A stretch of DNA of 5,124 bases from Bacteroidales bacterium (GCA_016936695.1 JAFGXK010000104.1:1-5124), one strand, 5' to 3'; positions 1-5,124 are shown, counted from the first letter of the stretch. Program-made: numbers and translations. Notes: a model not told the origin generated them from the letters alone.

Positions 1-351
1 AGGAACGTGTGGTTCAAATTCGCTCCTGCTGAAGCAAATGTGTTCACTCCGGTTTCGCTGAACTCCATGGCTGTTCTCCAGAAGTCATTCAAGGACTGCT
101 ATATAAGCCAGGTAAATGCCTCCTTCCCCAGCTATGAACTCGACGGCCCCTTCAGCGACCTTTCGCAGCAGATTTGGGTTGAACAGTTCAAATGGGTGCA
201 GCTTATCCTCGGTAAAGACTTTTTCTATGAGAACGACAGCCCGAAAATCCGTACAACTCACGGAATGATATTTCACAAGGAGATGATGCTCGATGAATTC
301 CTGATGCACGCCAGCGAACTTGAAAAGAGTGTTGAGGGAGAAGTCCGCTAA
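1..351 (+). CDS. C-terminal fragment of an unidentified protein
   Basis: The reading frame is open from the first base and ends at a TAA at 349-351, so this is the last 116 residues of a gene that begins outside the window. A GTG at position 7 is in frame but is almost certainly internal, because the frame continues upstream of it. The segment is soluble-looking: no membrane helix, signal peptide or low-complexity stretch is visible. It is rich in aromatic residues (several W and F, for example WFKF near the start and FKWVQLI in the middle) and ends in an acidic, probably helical tail (around LDEFLMHASELEKS). I do not recognise the family and see no diagnostic catalytic motif. The gene converges on namZ with 21 bp between stop codons, so it is not part of the namZ transcript. 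Confidence is high that it is coding, because the frame stays open with sensible composition and stops just before the neighbour's stop. Confidence 0.7.
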   Translation, partial: RNVWFKFAPAEANVFTPVSLNSMAVLQKSFKDCYISQVNASFPSYELDGPFSDLSQQIWVEQFKWVQLILGKDFFYENDSPKIRTTHGMIFHKEMMLDEFLMHASELEKSVEGEVR

Positions 352-372
352 GACATTGGTCCTGAGCAGGCC

Positions 373-1623
373 TTAATAAAGGAAGTATTTCATTGCCCTG
401 GCCCTGAAGTCGTTTACCTGACCGTTCCAAAGATCAATGATGGATTCCACCCTGAAAGTACTGGTGAATTCCTTCCTGATTCTGTCGGTCCCGCAAACCT
501 TGTCGAACATCTCAAGCCGCGATGGCTCGCACATGGAGAACAGGTCCTTGCCTGGACGAAGCTTGTGAACTTCCTGCAGAATATAGAATTGGATCAGCGA
601 CAGGGGAGCAGTCTTTTCATCCATTATATGAATCTGGACTCCATGCACCATTTTACCCTGGGATACACTGTAATAAGGCTTGTAGTGAACAGGTCTGAAC
701 CTGATACCCGGAAGGTTGAGATTGTTCAGGTTTTCAGCAAGTGAATCCGCATCGATCCACTCGGCGGCGAAGGTCTGGAATGGAGTGGTATAGCCTACTC
801 CTATGCTTGCAACATACAACTCCCCGATGATCCCGGTGGCCGGGTACAGAAGGCAGGTAGAGGCGTAAGGTATATGGGGTGACGATGGCACCCATGGAAG
901 CCCTGTTTCGCTGAATCCCATCTCTCTTTTCCATCCATCCATCTTAATCACTTTCAGATCGCATCTGACGCCATTTGCGAGAAGACCTTCGCCGTTCAGG
1001 AAGGCAGCAAGTTCGCCTGTGGTAAGCCCATGTACATATGGTATCGGATACTGGCTGACAAATGAAATGAATCCAGGTTCAACCGGCGGACCCTCCATCC
1101 GCACTCCTCCCAGGGGATTGGGCCTGTCGAGCACCACAAACGGAATCCTGTTCTCAGCGGCGGATTCCATTGCAAGCCCCAGGGTGCTTATGAAAGTGTA
1201 CGACCTCGAGCCGATATCCTGTATGTCATATACAAGCACGTCAATGCCTTCGAGCATGGCTTTGGTCGGTTTCCTGGTTGATCCGTAGAGGCTGTAAACC
1301 CTGAGTCCCGTAACCGGATCAACTGATGAGCCAATAATCTCGCCGGCAGTGTATTCGCCCCTCACCCCATGTTCGGGACCAAAGAGCGCAACGAGCTTTA
1401 CGCCTGGAGCCCTGAACAGTATGTCAACACCTGAACGGAGTTCATGATCGACACCAGTGGGATTCGTTATAAGACCGACTTTTTTTCCTTTGAGCACTTC
1501 AAAACCGCTTTCCCGGAGTACCTCGAGGCCGGTGCTGACTTTCCTGTTCTGGGCCGAGCATGAGGAATTCACAATGAAGATCGCCAGAAAAACAGCAATT
1601 GTTACGTGTATCCTTTTTTTCAT
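373..1623 (-). CDS. namZ: Exported DUF1343/GH171 exo-beta-N-acetylmuramidase (NamZ family)
   Basis: The protein has 416 residues from the chosen ATG. Known family role: DUF1343 (YbbC/NamZ, GH171) enzymes remove MurNAc from the non-reducing end of peptidoglycan glycans. Family landmarks seen are LITNPTG (51-57), FGPEHGVRG (81-89, with the conserved E84-H85), DIQDIGSRSYT (133-143), LDRPNPLGG (165-173), HGLTTGEL (198-205) and SSPHIP (247-252). The N-terminus is a signal peptide: KKR at 2-4, a hydrophobic core at about 5-18, then SSCSAQ. It could be a lipoprotein anchored at C22 (the -3 residue is Asn, an atypical lipobox) or cut by signal peptidase I after A24. An in-frame ATG at 1671 would add 16 residues, but these would put charged and polar sequence before the signal peptide, so 1623 is preferred. 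The SD sequence is weak. The gene is divergent from the MurT-like gene, which suggests the product supplies MurNAc to that importer. The family call is strong; exact substrate and localisation are inferred. Confidence 0.92.
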   Translation of the reverse strand: MKKRIHVTIAVFLAIFIVNSSCSAQNRKVSTGLEVLRESGFEVLKGKKVGLITNPTGVDHELRSGVDILFRAPGVKLVALFGPEHGVRGEYTAGEIIGSSVDPVTGLRVYSLYGSTRKPTKAMLEGIDVLVYDIQDIGSRSYTFISTLGLAMESAAENRIPFVVLDRPNPLGGVRMEGPPVEPGFISFVSQYPIPYVHGLTTGELAAFLNGEGLLANGVRCDLKVIKMDGWKREMGFSETGLPWVPSSPHIPYASTCLLYPATGIIGELYVASIGVGYTTPFQTFAAEWIDADSLAENLNNLNLPGIRFRPVHYKPYYSVSQGKMVHGVQIHIMDEKTAPLSLIQFYILQEVHKLRPGKDLFSMCEPSRLEMFDKVCGTDRIRKEFTSTFRVESIIDLWNGQVNDFRARAMKYFLY

Positions 1624-1739
1624 TTTTATGTATTCCGTTAACGGGCAGGTAATTTCCCTGATTTGATTCAAATAACCGTAAAGATAATCACAGATTCTCT
1701 CCCTTATTTTTATTTTTATGCCTTTTTACCGGAACCAAA
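1624..1739. promoter_or_regulatory. Divergent intergenic region, probable promoters for namZ and the MurT-like gene
   Basis: This 116-bp AT-rich spacer lies between two divergent start codons, so it should hold both promoters. Compared with the Bacteroidota -7 consensus TAnnTTTG, the minus strand has TATCTTTA at 1686-1679 (7 of 8). The plus strand has two overlapping TATTTTTA matches at 1705-1712 and 1711-1718 (each 7 of 8), about 21-28 bp before the ATG at 1740. None has a convincing TTTG element at the usual -33 spacing, so the individual boxes are weak; the regional call rests on gene orientation. If the minus-strand box is used, transcription would start near 1670, at about the upstream in-frame ATG, which favours translation from 1623. 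I see no clear operator palindrome. Confidence 0.45.
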
Positions 1740-2849
1740 ATGAAAAAGACTTCTGGAAGGCTTGTCTCTCTGGATATTTTAAGGGGAATCACAATTGCGT
1801 TCATGATCATCGTCAACACTCCGGGGAGCTGGGATCACGTATATGCGCCCCTTCTCCATTCACAATGGCATGGATGCACTCCAACCGACCTTGTCTTCCC
1901 GGTATTTCTGTTCATTGTCGGCGTCTCGATGTGGTTCTCATTTAAGAAGTACGGTCACAGGCTGAATTCCGGTTCTCTCCTCAGGATTGCCAGACGTACC
2001 GTATCTATATTTGCACTGGGACTCTTCCTTAATATCTTTCCCGTTTTTGACCGCGATTATTCCACCGTTAGGATAATGGGCGTGTTGCAGCGGATTGCAC
2101 TTGCCTATGGTCTGGGTGCGATTATTTGTATTTCTGTAAACCGCGATTACCTGTGGGTGGTGACCGCAGTTCTTCTTCTGTTGTACTGGGCGCTTCTTGC
2201 ATTTTTCGGCGGAGCTGACCCTTACAGCCTCGAAGGAAACTTCGTGCTCAGGATCGATAAGATGGTGCTCGGCGAAAGTCATCTCTACAGAGCCTATGGA
2301 ATTCCTTTCGATCCATTGGGTTTACTGAGTACGATTCCTTCCCTTGGTACGGTAATAATAGGATATTATACCGGAGAATTGCTGGGGAAAAAACATGCAG
2401 ATGCGAAAATAGTATTCAAAATTATGCTCATAGGCGCAGCCCTTACCGGCCTGGGATTTTTGTGGGGCAAGTTCTTCCCGATAAACAAACCCCTCTGGAC
2501 AAGCTCTTATGTCCTTTATTCGGCAGGCATCGCCATGATGGCTCTGTCGATTGTTTACTGGCTGGCCGATGTTGCAAAACTAAGACTTTGGGGAAGTTTC
2601 TTCCTTGTCTTCGGAACAAACGCCCTGTTTTCATATTTCCTGGCCGGTATCTGGACAAAAATCATGCAGCAGATAAAAATCGGCGAGGGGGAAAATGCAC
2701 TAAACCTCTACTCGTGGTTTTATGAAAAGATTTGCGTGCCGGTAGCCGGAAATCTGAACGGAAGCCTTATGTTTGCCATCATACAGATGCTGCTGATATG
2801 GGTTATTGCTTTAATTTTGTACAGGAAGAAGGTGATGATAAGGTTGTAG
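1740..2849 (+). CDS. DUF5009/COG4299 polytopic membrane protein, MurT-like MurNAc transporter or HGSNAT-like acyltransferase
   Basis: The protein has 369 residues and about ten predicted membrane helices (roughly 8-26, 46-66, 83-103, 115-133, 137-157, 193-215, 224-246, 255-275, 285-305 and 340-363). The N-terminus carries the COG4299/DUF5009 signature: LDILRG (11-16), NTPGSWDH (26-33), and QWHGCTPTDLVFP (42-54) leading into helix 2, with H33, H40, H44 and D50 as candidate functional polar residues. Databases usually label such proteins heparan-alpha-glucosaminide N-acetyltransferase, after the lysosomal enzyme that acetylates glucosamine across a membrane. From memory, the Tannerella forsythia MurNAc importer MurT belongs to this family. 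Lying between an exo-muramidase and an AmgK-MurU pair, MurNAc uptake across the inner membrane is the most economical role. An acyltransferase acting on amino sugars remains possible, so I give no symbol. The start follows an A-rich context (ACCAAAATG) without a strong SD. The first gene of the probable three-gene operon. Confidence 0.85.
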   Translation: MKKTSGRLVSLDILRGITIAFMIIVNTPGSWDHVYAPLLHSQWHGCTPTDLVFPVFLFIVGVSMWFSFKKYGHRLNSGSLLRIARRTVSIFALGLFLNIFPVFDRDYSTVRIMGVLQRIALAYGLGAIICISVNRDYLWVVTAVLLLLYWALLAFFGGADPYSLEGNFVLRIDKMVLGESHLYRAYGIPFDPLGLLSTIPSLGTVIIGYYTGELLGKKHADAKIVFKIMLIGAALTGLGFLWGKFFPINKPLWTSSYVLYSAGIAMMALSIVYWLADVAKLRLWGSFFLVFGTNALFSYFLAGIWTKIMQQIKIGEGENALNLYSWFYEKICVPVAGNLNGSLMFAIIQMLLIWVIALILYRKKVMIRL

Positions 2850-2853
2850 GAAA

Positions 2854-2917
2854 GACCGCAAGACCGCAAGACCGCAAGACTGCAAGACCGCAAGACCGCA
2901 CAACCGCAAGACTGAAG
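2854..2917 (+). repeat. 8-bp tandem repeat (GACCGCAA)n between the MurT-like gene and amgK
   Basis: Eight consecutive 8-base units start four bases after the MurT-like stop codon. Units at 2854, 2862, 2870 and 2886 are exactly GACCGCAA. Those at 2878 (GACTGCAA), 2894 (GACCGCAC) and 2902 (AACCGCAA) differ by one base each, and the last at 2910 (GACTGAAG) is degenerate. The array fills most of the 87-bp spacer and ends about 20 bp before the amgK ATG, leaving room for an AAGGA ribosome-binding sequence at 2922-2926. It has no dyad symmetry that would fold into a hairpin. If the three genes are co-transcribed it lies inside the mRNA. Function unknown; copy-number variation by strand slippage is plausible. 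Confidence 0.93.
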
Positions 2918-2936
2918 AAATAAGGATACAAAATCT

Positions 2937-3983
2937 ATGGAGATTACAGAAATAATTAAAACAATTACAGAGGGTTACAAGCAACTCTTCGGAGACAGCC
3001 TAACCGATATTACTCCTTTGCCGAGGTCAGGTTCCGACAGGAGATACTTCAGGATTACCGGAGATGGTAAAAGCATAATAGGGGCCCATAATGAAAATCG
3101 TGAGGAAAATGAGGCTTTCATAGGGTTTACCAATCATTTTCGCAGCAAGTCGCTTCCGGTGCCTGAGATATTTGGATATTTTCCGGACCAGTCAGTTTAT
3201 TACCTTCAGGATCTGGGAGATGATAATTTATATACCTGGCTTCATAAACGACCTTCTATTTCACCTTTCGACCAGGAGACCATCGCTTTATATCGCAATA
3301 TACTCGACAAGCTTATACTTTTTCAGACCAGGGGAATAACAGGATTAAACCTTGATCTGTGCTACCCCCATCGAAGTTTTGACCGTCAGTCGATGATGTG
3401 GGATATGAACTATTTCAAGTATATGCTTCTCAAACTTCTGGCAGCACCCTTCAACGAAATGCGCCTCGAACATGACTTCAACGCGCTGGCCGACTATCTG
3501 CTCGAAACCGGACAGGATTATTTTCTCTACCGCGATTTCCAGACAGCAAATGTGATGGTGGTAGAAGGGGAGCCATGGTTCATCGATTACCAGGGAGGAA
3601 GAAAGGGAGCGCCACAGTACGACGTCGCCTCGATGCTCTTTGACGCCAAAATTCCTATGGCCGAATCCGACAGGGAATCACTTCTCAGTTACTATATCGA
3701 TAATTTCTGCAATATCTCAGGGGAGGATAAGGACAAATTCAGAGGTTATTATACCGGATTCAGTATGATAAGGGTAATGCAGGCCCTGGGAGCCTTCGGA
3801 TTCAGGGGATTGTATGAACAGAAGCCTACATTCACCGACAGCATTGTGCCGGGGGCCAGACTTCTCAACCAGATTGCACTGATGGCAGCACCGCATATCG
3901 ATCTCCCTGAATTGTATTCAGCTGCCAGAGCCATTCCTGAGACTCCAATTTTCAGGAAGCTGGAGGAAGACAAACATTTTTAA
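2937..3983 (+). CDS. amgK: APH-fold sugar kinase, AmgK-type anomeric MurNAc/GlcNAc kinase
   Basis: The protein has 348 residues, close to Pseudomonas AmgK (about 340). AmgK is a cytoplasmic kinase that phosphorylates the C1 hydroxyl of MurNAc or GlcNAc with ATP. Features of the aminoglycoside-phosphotransferase fold (COG3178) are visible: a nucleotide-loop segment RSGSDRRYFRI (30-40), the hinge-like YYLQDLGDDNLYTWL, a catalytic loop YRDFQTAN (198-205) with presumed base D200 and metal ligand N205, then the DFG-equivalent IDYQGG (216-221) with D217, followed by APQYDVASML. The usual His of the HxD motif is Tyr198. AAGGA at 2922-2926, about 10 bp upstream, supports the ATG at 2937. The nucleotidyltransferase follows after 9 bp, the same pairing as amgK-murU in Pseudomonas, which is the main reason for choosing AmgK over other COG3178 kinases. 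Sugar specificity is inferred. The family call is firm. Confidence 0.85.
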   Translation: MEITEIIKTITEGYKQLFGDSLTDITPLPRSGSDRRYFRITGDGKSIIGAHNENREENEAFIGFTNHFRSKSLPVPEIFGYFPDQSVYYLQDLGDDNLYTWLHKRPSISPFDQETIALYRNILDKLILFQTRGITGLNLDLCYPHRSFDRQSMMWDMNYFKYMLLKLLAAPFNEMRLEHDFNALADYLLETGQDYFLYRDFQTANVMVVEGEPWFIDYQGGRKGAPQYDVASMLFDAKIPMAESDRESLLSYYIDNFCNISGEDKDKFRGYYTGFSMIRVMQALGAFGFRGLYEQKPTFTDSIVPGARLLNQIALMAAPHIDLPELYSAARAIPETPIFRKLEEDKHF

Positions 3984-3992
3984 GAATATCCC

Positions 3993-4712
3993 ATGAAGGC
4001 AATGATAATGGCAGCCGGTTTTGGGACCCGGATGGGAGAAATAACACAGTCGATACCCAAGGTGCTCGTGGATATCAACGGAAAGAGCCTGCTTCAACAT
4101 GCTGTGGAGTTCTGCTGCAGCCATGGATTCGACGATATCATTGTTCATGTTCGCTACAAGGCTGCTTTGGTTGAGGACGAGATCAGGCGTCTGAACGGCC
4201 TGGGATTCAGGATTTCAGTATCGGATGAAAGGGAATTATTGCTCGAGAACGGAGGAGGACTATACAAGGCAAGAGACTTTTTCGATAATCAACCCTTCCT
4301 CGTTTACAATGCCGATATTGTTACCGATCTCGACCTTTCTTCGCTATTTGAATATCATCTTGAAAAAAATGCCCTTGCCACCCTTGCAGTCCGTCAGCGC
4401 CCCGGCAGCAGGTTCCTGCTGATCGATAGGGAAGGTGTTCTGCGGGGATGGAGAAATGTGGATACCGGCGAGGAAATATTGAAGACCGTTCCCCGGACGG
4501 AACTGATTGAAATCGGATTTTCTTCAGTTCAGATAATCGATCCCGGAATTTTCAGATATATGAAGGAGGGAATTTATACAGTAGTCGATCTTTATCTGGA
4601 GCTGGCATCGACGGGCAGAATATTTACCCAACAATTTGATGACGGTTACTGGTTCAATGTAGGAAGCCCGGAAGAGCTGGAAAAAGTCAGAGCATTTCTT
4701 AGCAAAATCTAA
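3993..4712 (+). CDS. murU: Sugar-1-phosphate nucleotidyltransferase, MurU-type (MurNAc-1-phosphate uridylyltransferase)
   Basis: The protein has 239 residues, slightly longer than Pseudomonas MurU (about 223), and is a single nucleotidyltransferase domain without a C-terminal left-handed beta-helix, which argues against GlmU. MurU makes UDP-MurNAc from UTP and MurNAc-1-phosphate in the cytoplasm. Seen in order: AAGFGTRM (7-14), the nucleotide-binding loop; PK at 22-23; ENGGGLYKA (85-93), matching the MurU ETGGGIFKA segment; YNADIVTD (105-112) with metal-binding D108; and GYWFNVGSPEEL (218-229), matching HWVDVGTLE. In that last motif the usual second metal ligand Asp is Asn222. The gene starts 9 bp after amgK with no obvious SD, so translational coupling is likely, and it ends the probable operon. 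Alternatives are other small UDP- or GDP-sugar pyrophosphorylases. Pairing with an AmgK-type kinase and an upstream exo-muramidase favours MurU. Confidence 0.86.
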   Translation: MKAMIMAAGFGTRMGEITQSIPKVLVDINGKSLLQHAVEFCCSHGFDDIIVHVRYKAALVEDEIRRLNGLGFRISVSDERELLLENGGGLYKARDFFDNQPFLVYNADIVTDLDLSSLFEYHLEKNALATLAVRQRPGSRFLLIDREGVLRGWRNVDTGEEILKTVPRTELIEIGFSSVQIIDPGIFRYMKEGIYTVVDLYLELASTGRIFTQQFDDGYWFNVGSPEELEKVRAFLSKI

Positions 4713-4736
4713 AATTTTCCATATCCCTTTTAGATT
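4706..4736. terminator. Possible weak bidirectional terminator: AT-rich 9-bp inverted repeat at the end of murU
   Basis: AATCTAAAA at 4706-4714 is perfectly complementary to TTTTAGATT at 4728-4736, with a 13-base loop. The left arm includes the murU stop codon. The stem has only one G-C pair and no clean U-tract follows, so it is a weak candidate for an intrinsic terminator. Its place between convergent genes is what suggests the role. It could equally be a chance AT-rich palindrome. Confidence 0.3.
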
Positions 4737-4763
4737 GTAATAATAAATTCTTCCCCAGACCTC

Positions 4764-4796
4764 GCACCCCGTACCCCGTACCCCGTACCCCGTACC
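4764..4796 (-). repeat. 7-bp tandem repeat with a minus-strand G-quadruplex pattern, just after the trkH stop
   Basis: On the plus strand, GCACCCC at 4764-4770 is followed by three perfect GTACCCC units (4771-4791) and a partial GTACC (4792-4796). Read on the minus strand, the trkH sense strand, this gives four GGGG runs (4791-4788, 4784-4781, 4777-4774, 4770-4767) separated by three identical TAC loops, a textbook G-quadruplex pattern. It starts about 5 bases beyond the trkH stop codon, so it would be in the trkH 3' untranslated RNA. It is unrelated in unit sequence and length to the array near 2854. Role unknown; it may affect transcript ends between the convergent genes. Confidence 0.85.
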
Positions 4797-4800
4797 GATT

Positions 4801-5124
4801 TTAAATCCTCCAGAACGACCTCGTAAATAAAATGAAGAAGGTATAAATTTCAAGCCTGCCGATTATCATTAAAAGACTGGAGATCGCCTTTCCTATGACC
4901 GGCAGATGCAGGTAGTTGAAAACCGGGCCTATAGTACCGAATCCGGGTCCCACGTTTCCAAGCGATGAGGCTGCAGCACTGGCAGCAGTCAGGGGATCCA
5001 GACCGGTGAAAACGAAGATCACGGCGGCGGCCAGAAAAATAAATATATATATTATTAAGAATGAGGTTGCCGCCAAATTGTTTTGATCGGTTATCGGCTT
5101 GTTGTTAACCCTGATCTGACTTAT
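4801..5124 (-). CDS. trkH: TrkH/KtrB-type potassium uptake membrane subunit, C-terminal fragment
   Basis: The frame is open from the right edge (5124) to a TAA at 4801-4803, giving the last 107 residues; TrkH proteins usually have about 480-500, so roughly four fifths lie outside the window. A TTG at 5076 is in frame but not a start, since the homologous sequence continues upstream of it (INxKP-like segment VNNKPITDQNN). Seen: a hydrophobic helix at fragment residues 22-40; GLDPLTAASAAASSL, the pore-helix region; the fourth selectivity-filter sequence GNVGPGFG (56-63); a final membrane segment; and the family's C-terminal GRLEIYTFFILFTRSFWR. TrkH forms the K+ conducting pathway in the inner membrane and is gated by the cytoplasmic TrkA subunit, which is not in view. 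It converges on murU and is not functionally connected to the salvage genes. Confidence 0.93.
   Translation of the reverse strand: MSQIRVNNKPITDQNNLAATSFLIIYIFIFLAAAVIFVFTGLDPLTAASAAASSLGNVGPGFGTIGPVFNYLHLPVIGKAISSLLMIIGRLEIYTFFILFTRSFWRI

Noticed and set aside
352..372. Terminator hairpin between the two convergent genes (CCTG-AG-CAGG at 361-370)
   Set aside because: The loop would be only two bases and the stem four pairs, with no U-tract; too weak to call.
1019..1288. Plus-strand open frame of 89 codons inside namZ
   Set aside because: Lies entirely antisense to conserved NamZ motifs; composition is that of a shadow frame.
1661..1692. Plus-strand promoter starting from TTTG at 1662-1665
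   Set aside because: At the proper spacing downstream only TAATCACA is found, which matches just TA of the TAnnTTTG consensus.
1938..2282. Minus-strand open frame of 114 codons inside the MurT-like gene
   Set aside because: Antisense shadow of a gene with clear family motifs; no recognisable protein features and no plausible promoter.
2854..2917. CRISPR-like array
   Set aside because: Units are 8 bp and directly abutting, with no spacers and no cas genes; it is a simple tandem repeat.
2732..2923. Plus-strand open frame running out of the MurT-like gene and through the 8-bp repeat
   Set aside because: It overlaps the 3' end of a strongly supported membrane-protein gene in another frame, and its C-terminal half is only translated repeat. 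Mentioned as a frameshift possibility, not as a gene.
3993..4712. GlmU (GlcNAc-1-P uridylyltransferase/acetyltransferase) or RmlA identity for the nucleotidyltransferase
   Set aside because: The protein is a lone 239-residue transferase domain with no acetyltransferase beta-helix, and its ENGGG and WFNVG segments and kinase neighbour fit MurU better than RmlA.
4524..4853. Minus-strand open frame of 109 codons spanning the 7-bp repeat and the murU 3' end
   Set aside because: It overlaps both murU and the trkH C-terminus in a wrong frame, and its Gly/Val-rich part is just the translated repeat.

Overview
The window looks like chromosomal DNA from a member of the Bacteroidota, probably an anaerobic Bacteroidales-type lineage. 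This is inferred from several things together: a GH171/DUF1343 gene beside a DUF5009 membrane-protein gene, mostly weak or absent Shine-Dalgarno sequences with A-rich start contexts, and short intergenic tandem repeats. There is no rRNA, tRNA, CRISPR array, transposase or other mobile element. Coding density is high and no gene-free stretch exceeds about 120 bases.

Layout, left to right. (1) Bases 1-351 hold the C-terminal end of a plus-strand gene I cannot identify. (2) It converges, with 21 bp between stop codons, on a minus-strand gene for an exported DUF1343/GH171 protein, the NamZ exo-beta-N-acetylmuramidase family. (3) A 116-bp divergent spacer separates namZ from a plus-strand run of three genes: a polytopic DUF5009/COG4299 membrane protein related to the MurNAc transporter MurT (and to HGSNAT-like acyltransferases), an APH-fold sugar kinase of the AmgK type, and a MurU-type sugar-1-phosphate nucleotidyltransferase. 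The last two are only 9 bp apart. (4) This run converges on the C-terminal end of a minus-strand TrkH/KtrB-type potassium channel-transporter subunit that leaves the window at its right edge.

Read together, genes 2-4 can form a peptidoglycan-salvage route. NamZ would release MurNAc from the non-reducing ends of muropeptide-free glycans in the periplasm. The MurT-like protein would import it. AmgK would phosphorylate the anomeric carbon to MurNAc-1-phosphate, and MurU would make UDP-MurNAc, which re-enters murein synthesis downstream of the fosfomycin-sensitive MurA step. This resembles the Tannerella forsythia MurNAc import locus, but with the anabolic AmgK-MurU pair in place of the catabolic MurK-MurQ pair. 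The pathway is inferred from families and gene order; no substrate has been shown for these proteins.

Two spacers carry short tandem repeats that the genes do not explain. One is an 8-bp unit repeated about seven times between the MurT-like gene and amgK. The other is a 7-bp GC-rich unit between murU and trkH whose minus strand has four GGGG runs with TAC loops, a canonical G-quadruplex pattern just after the trkH stop codon.
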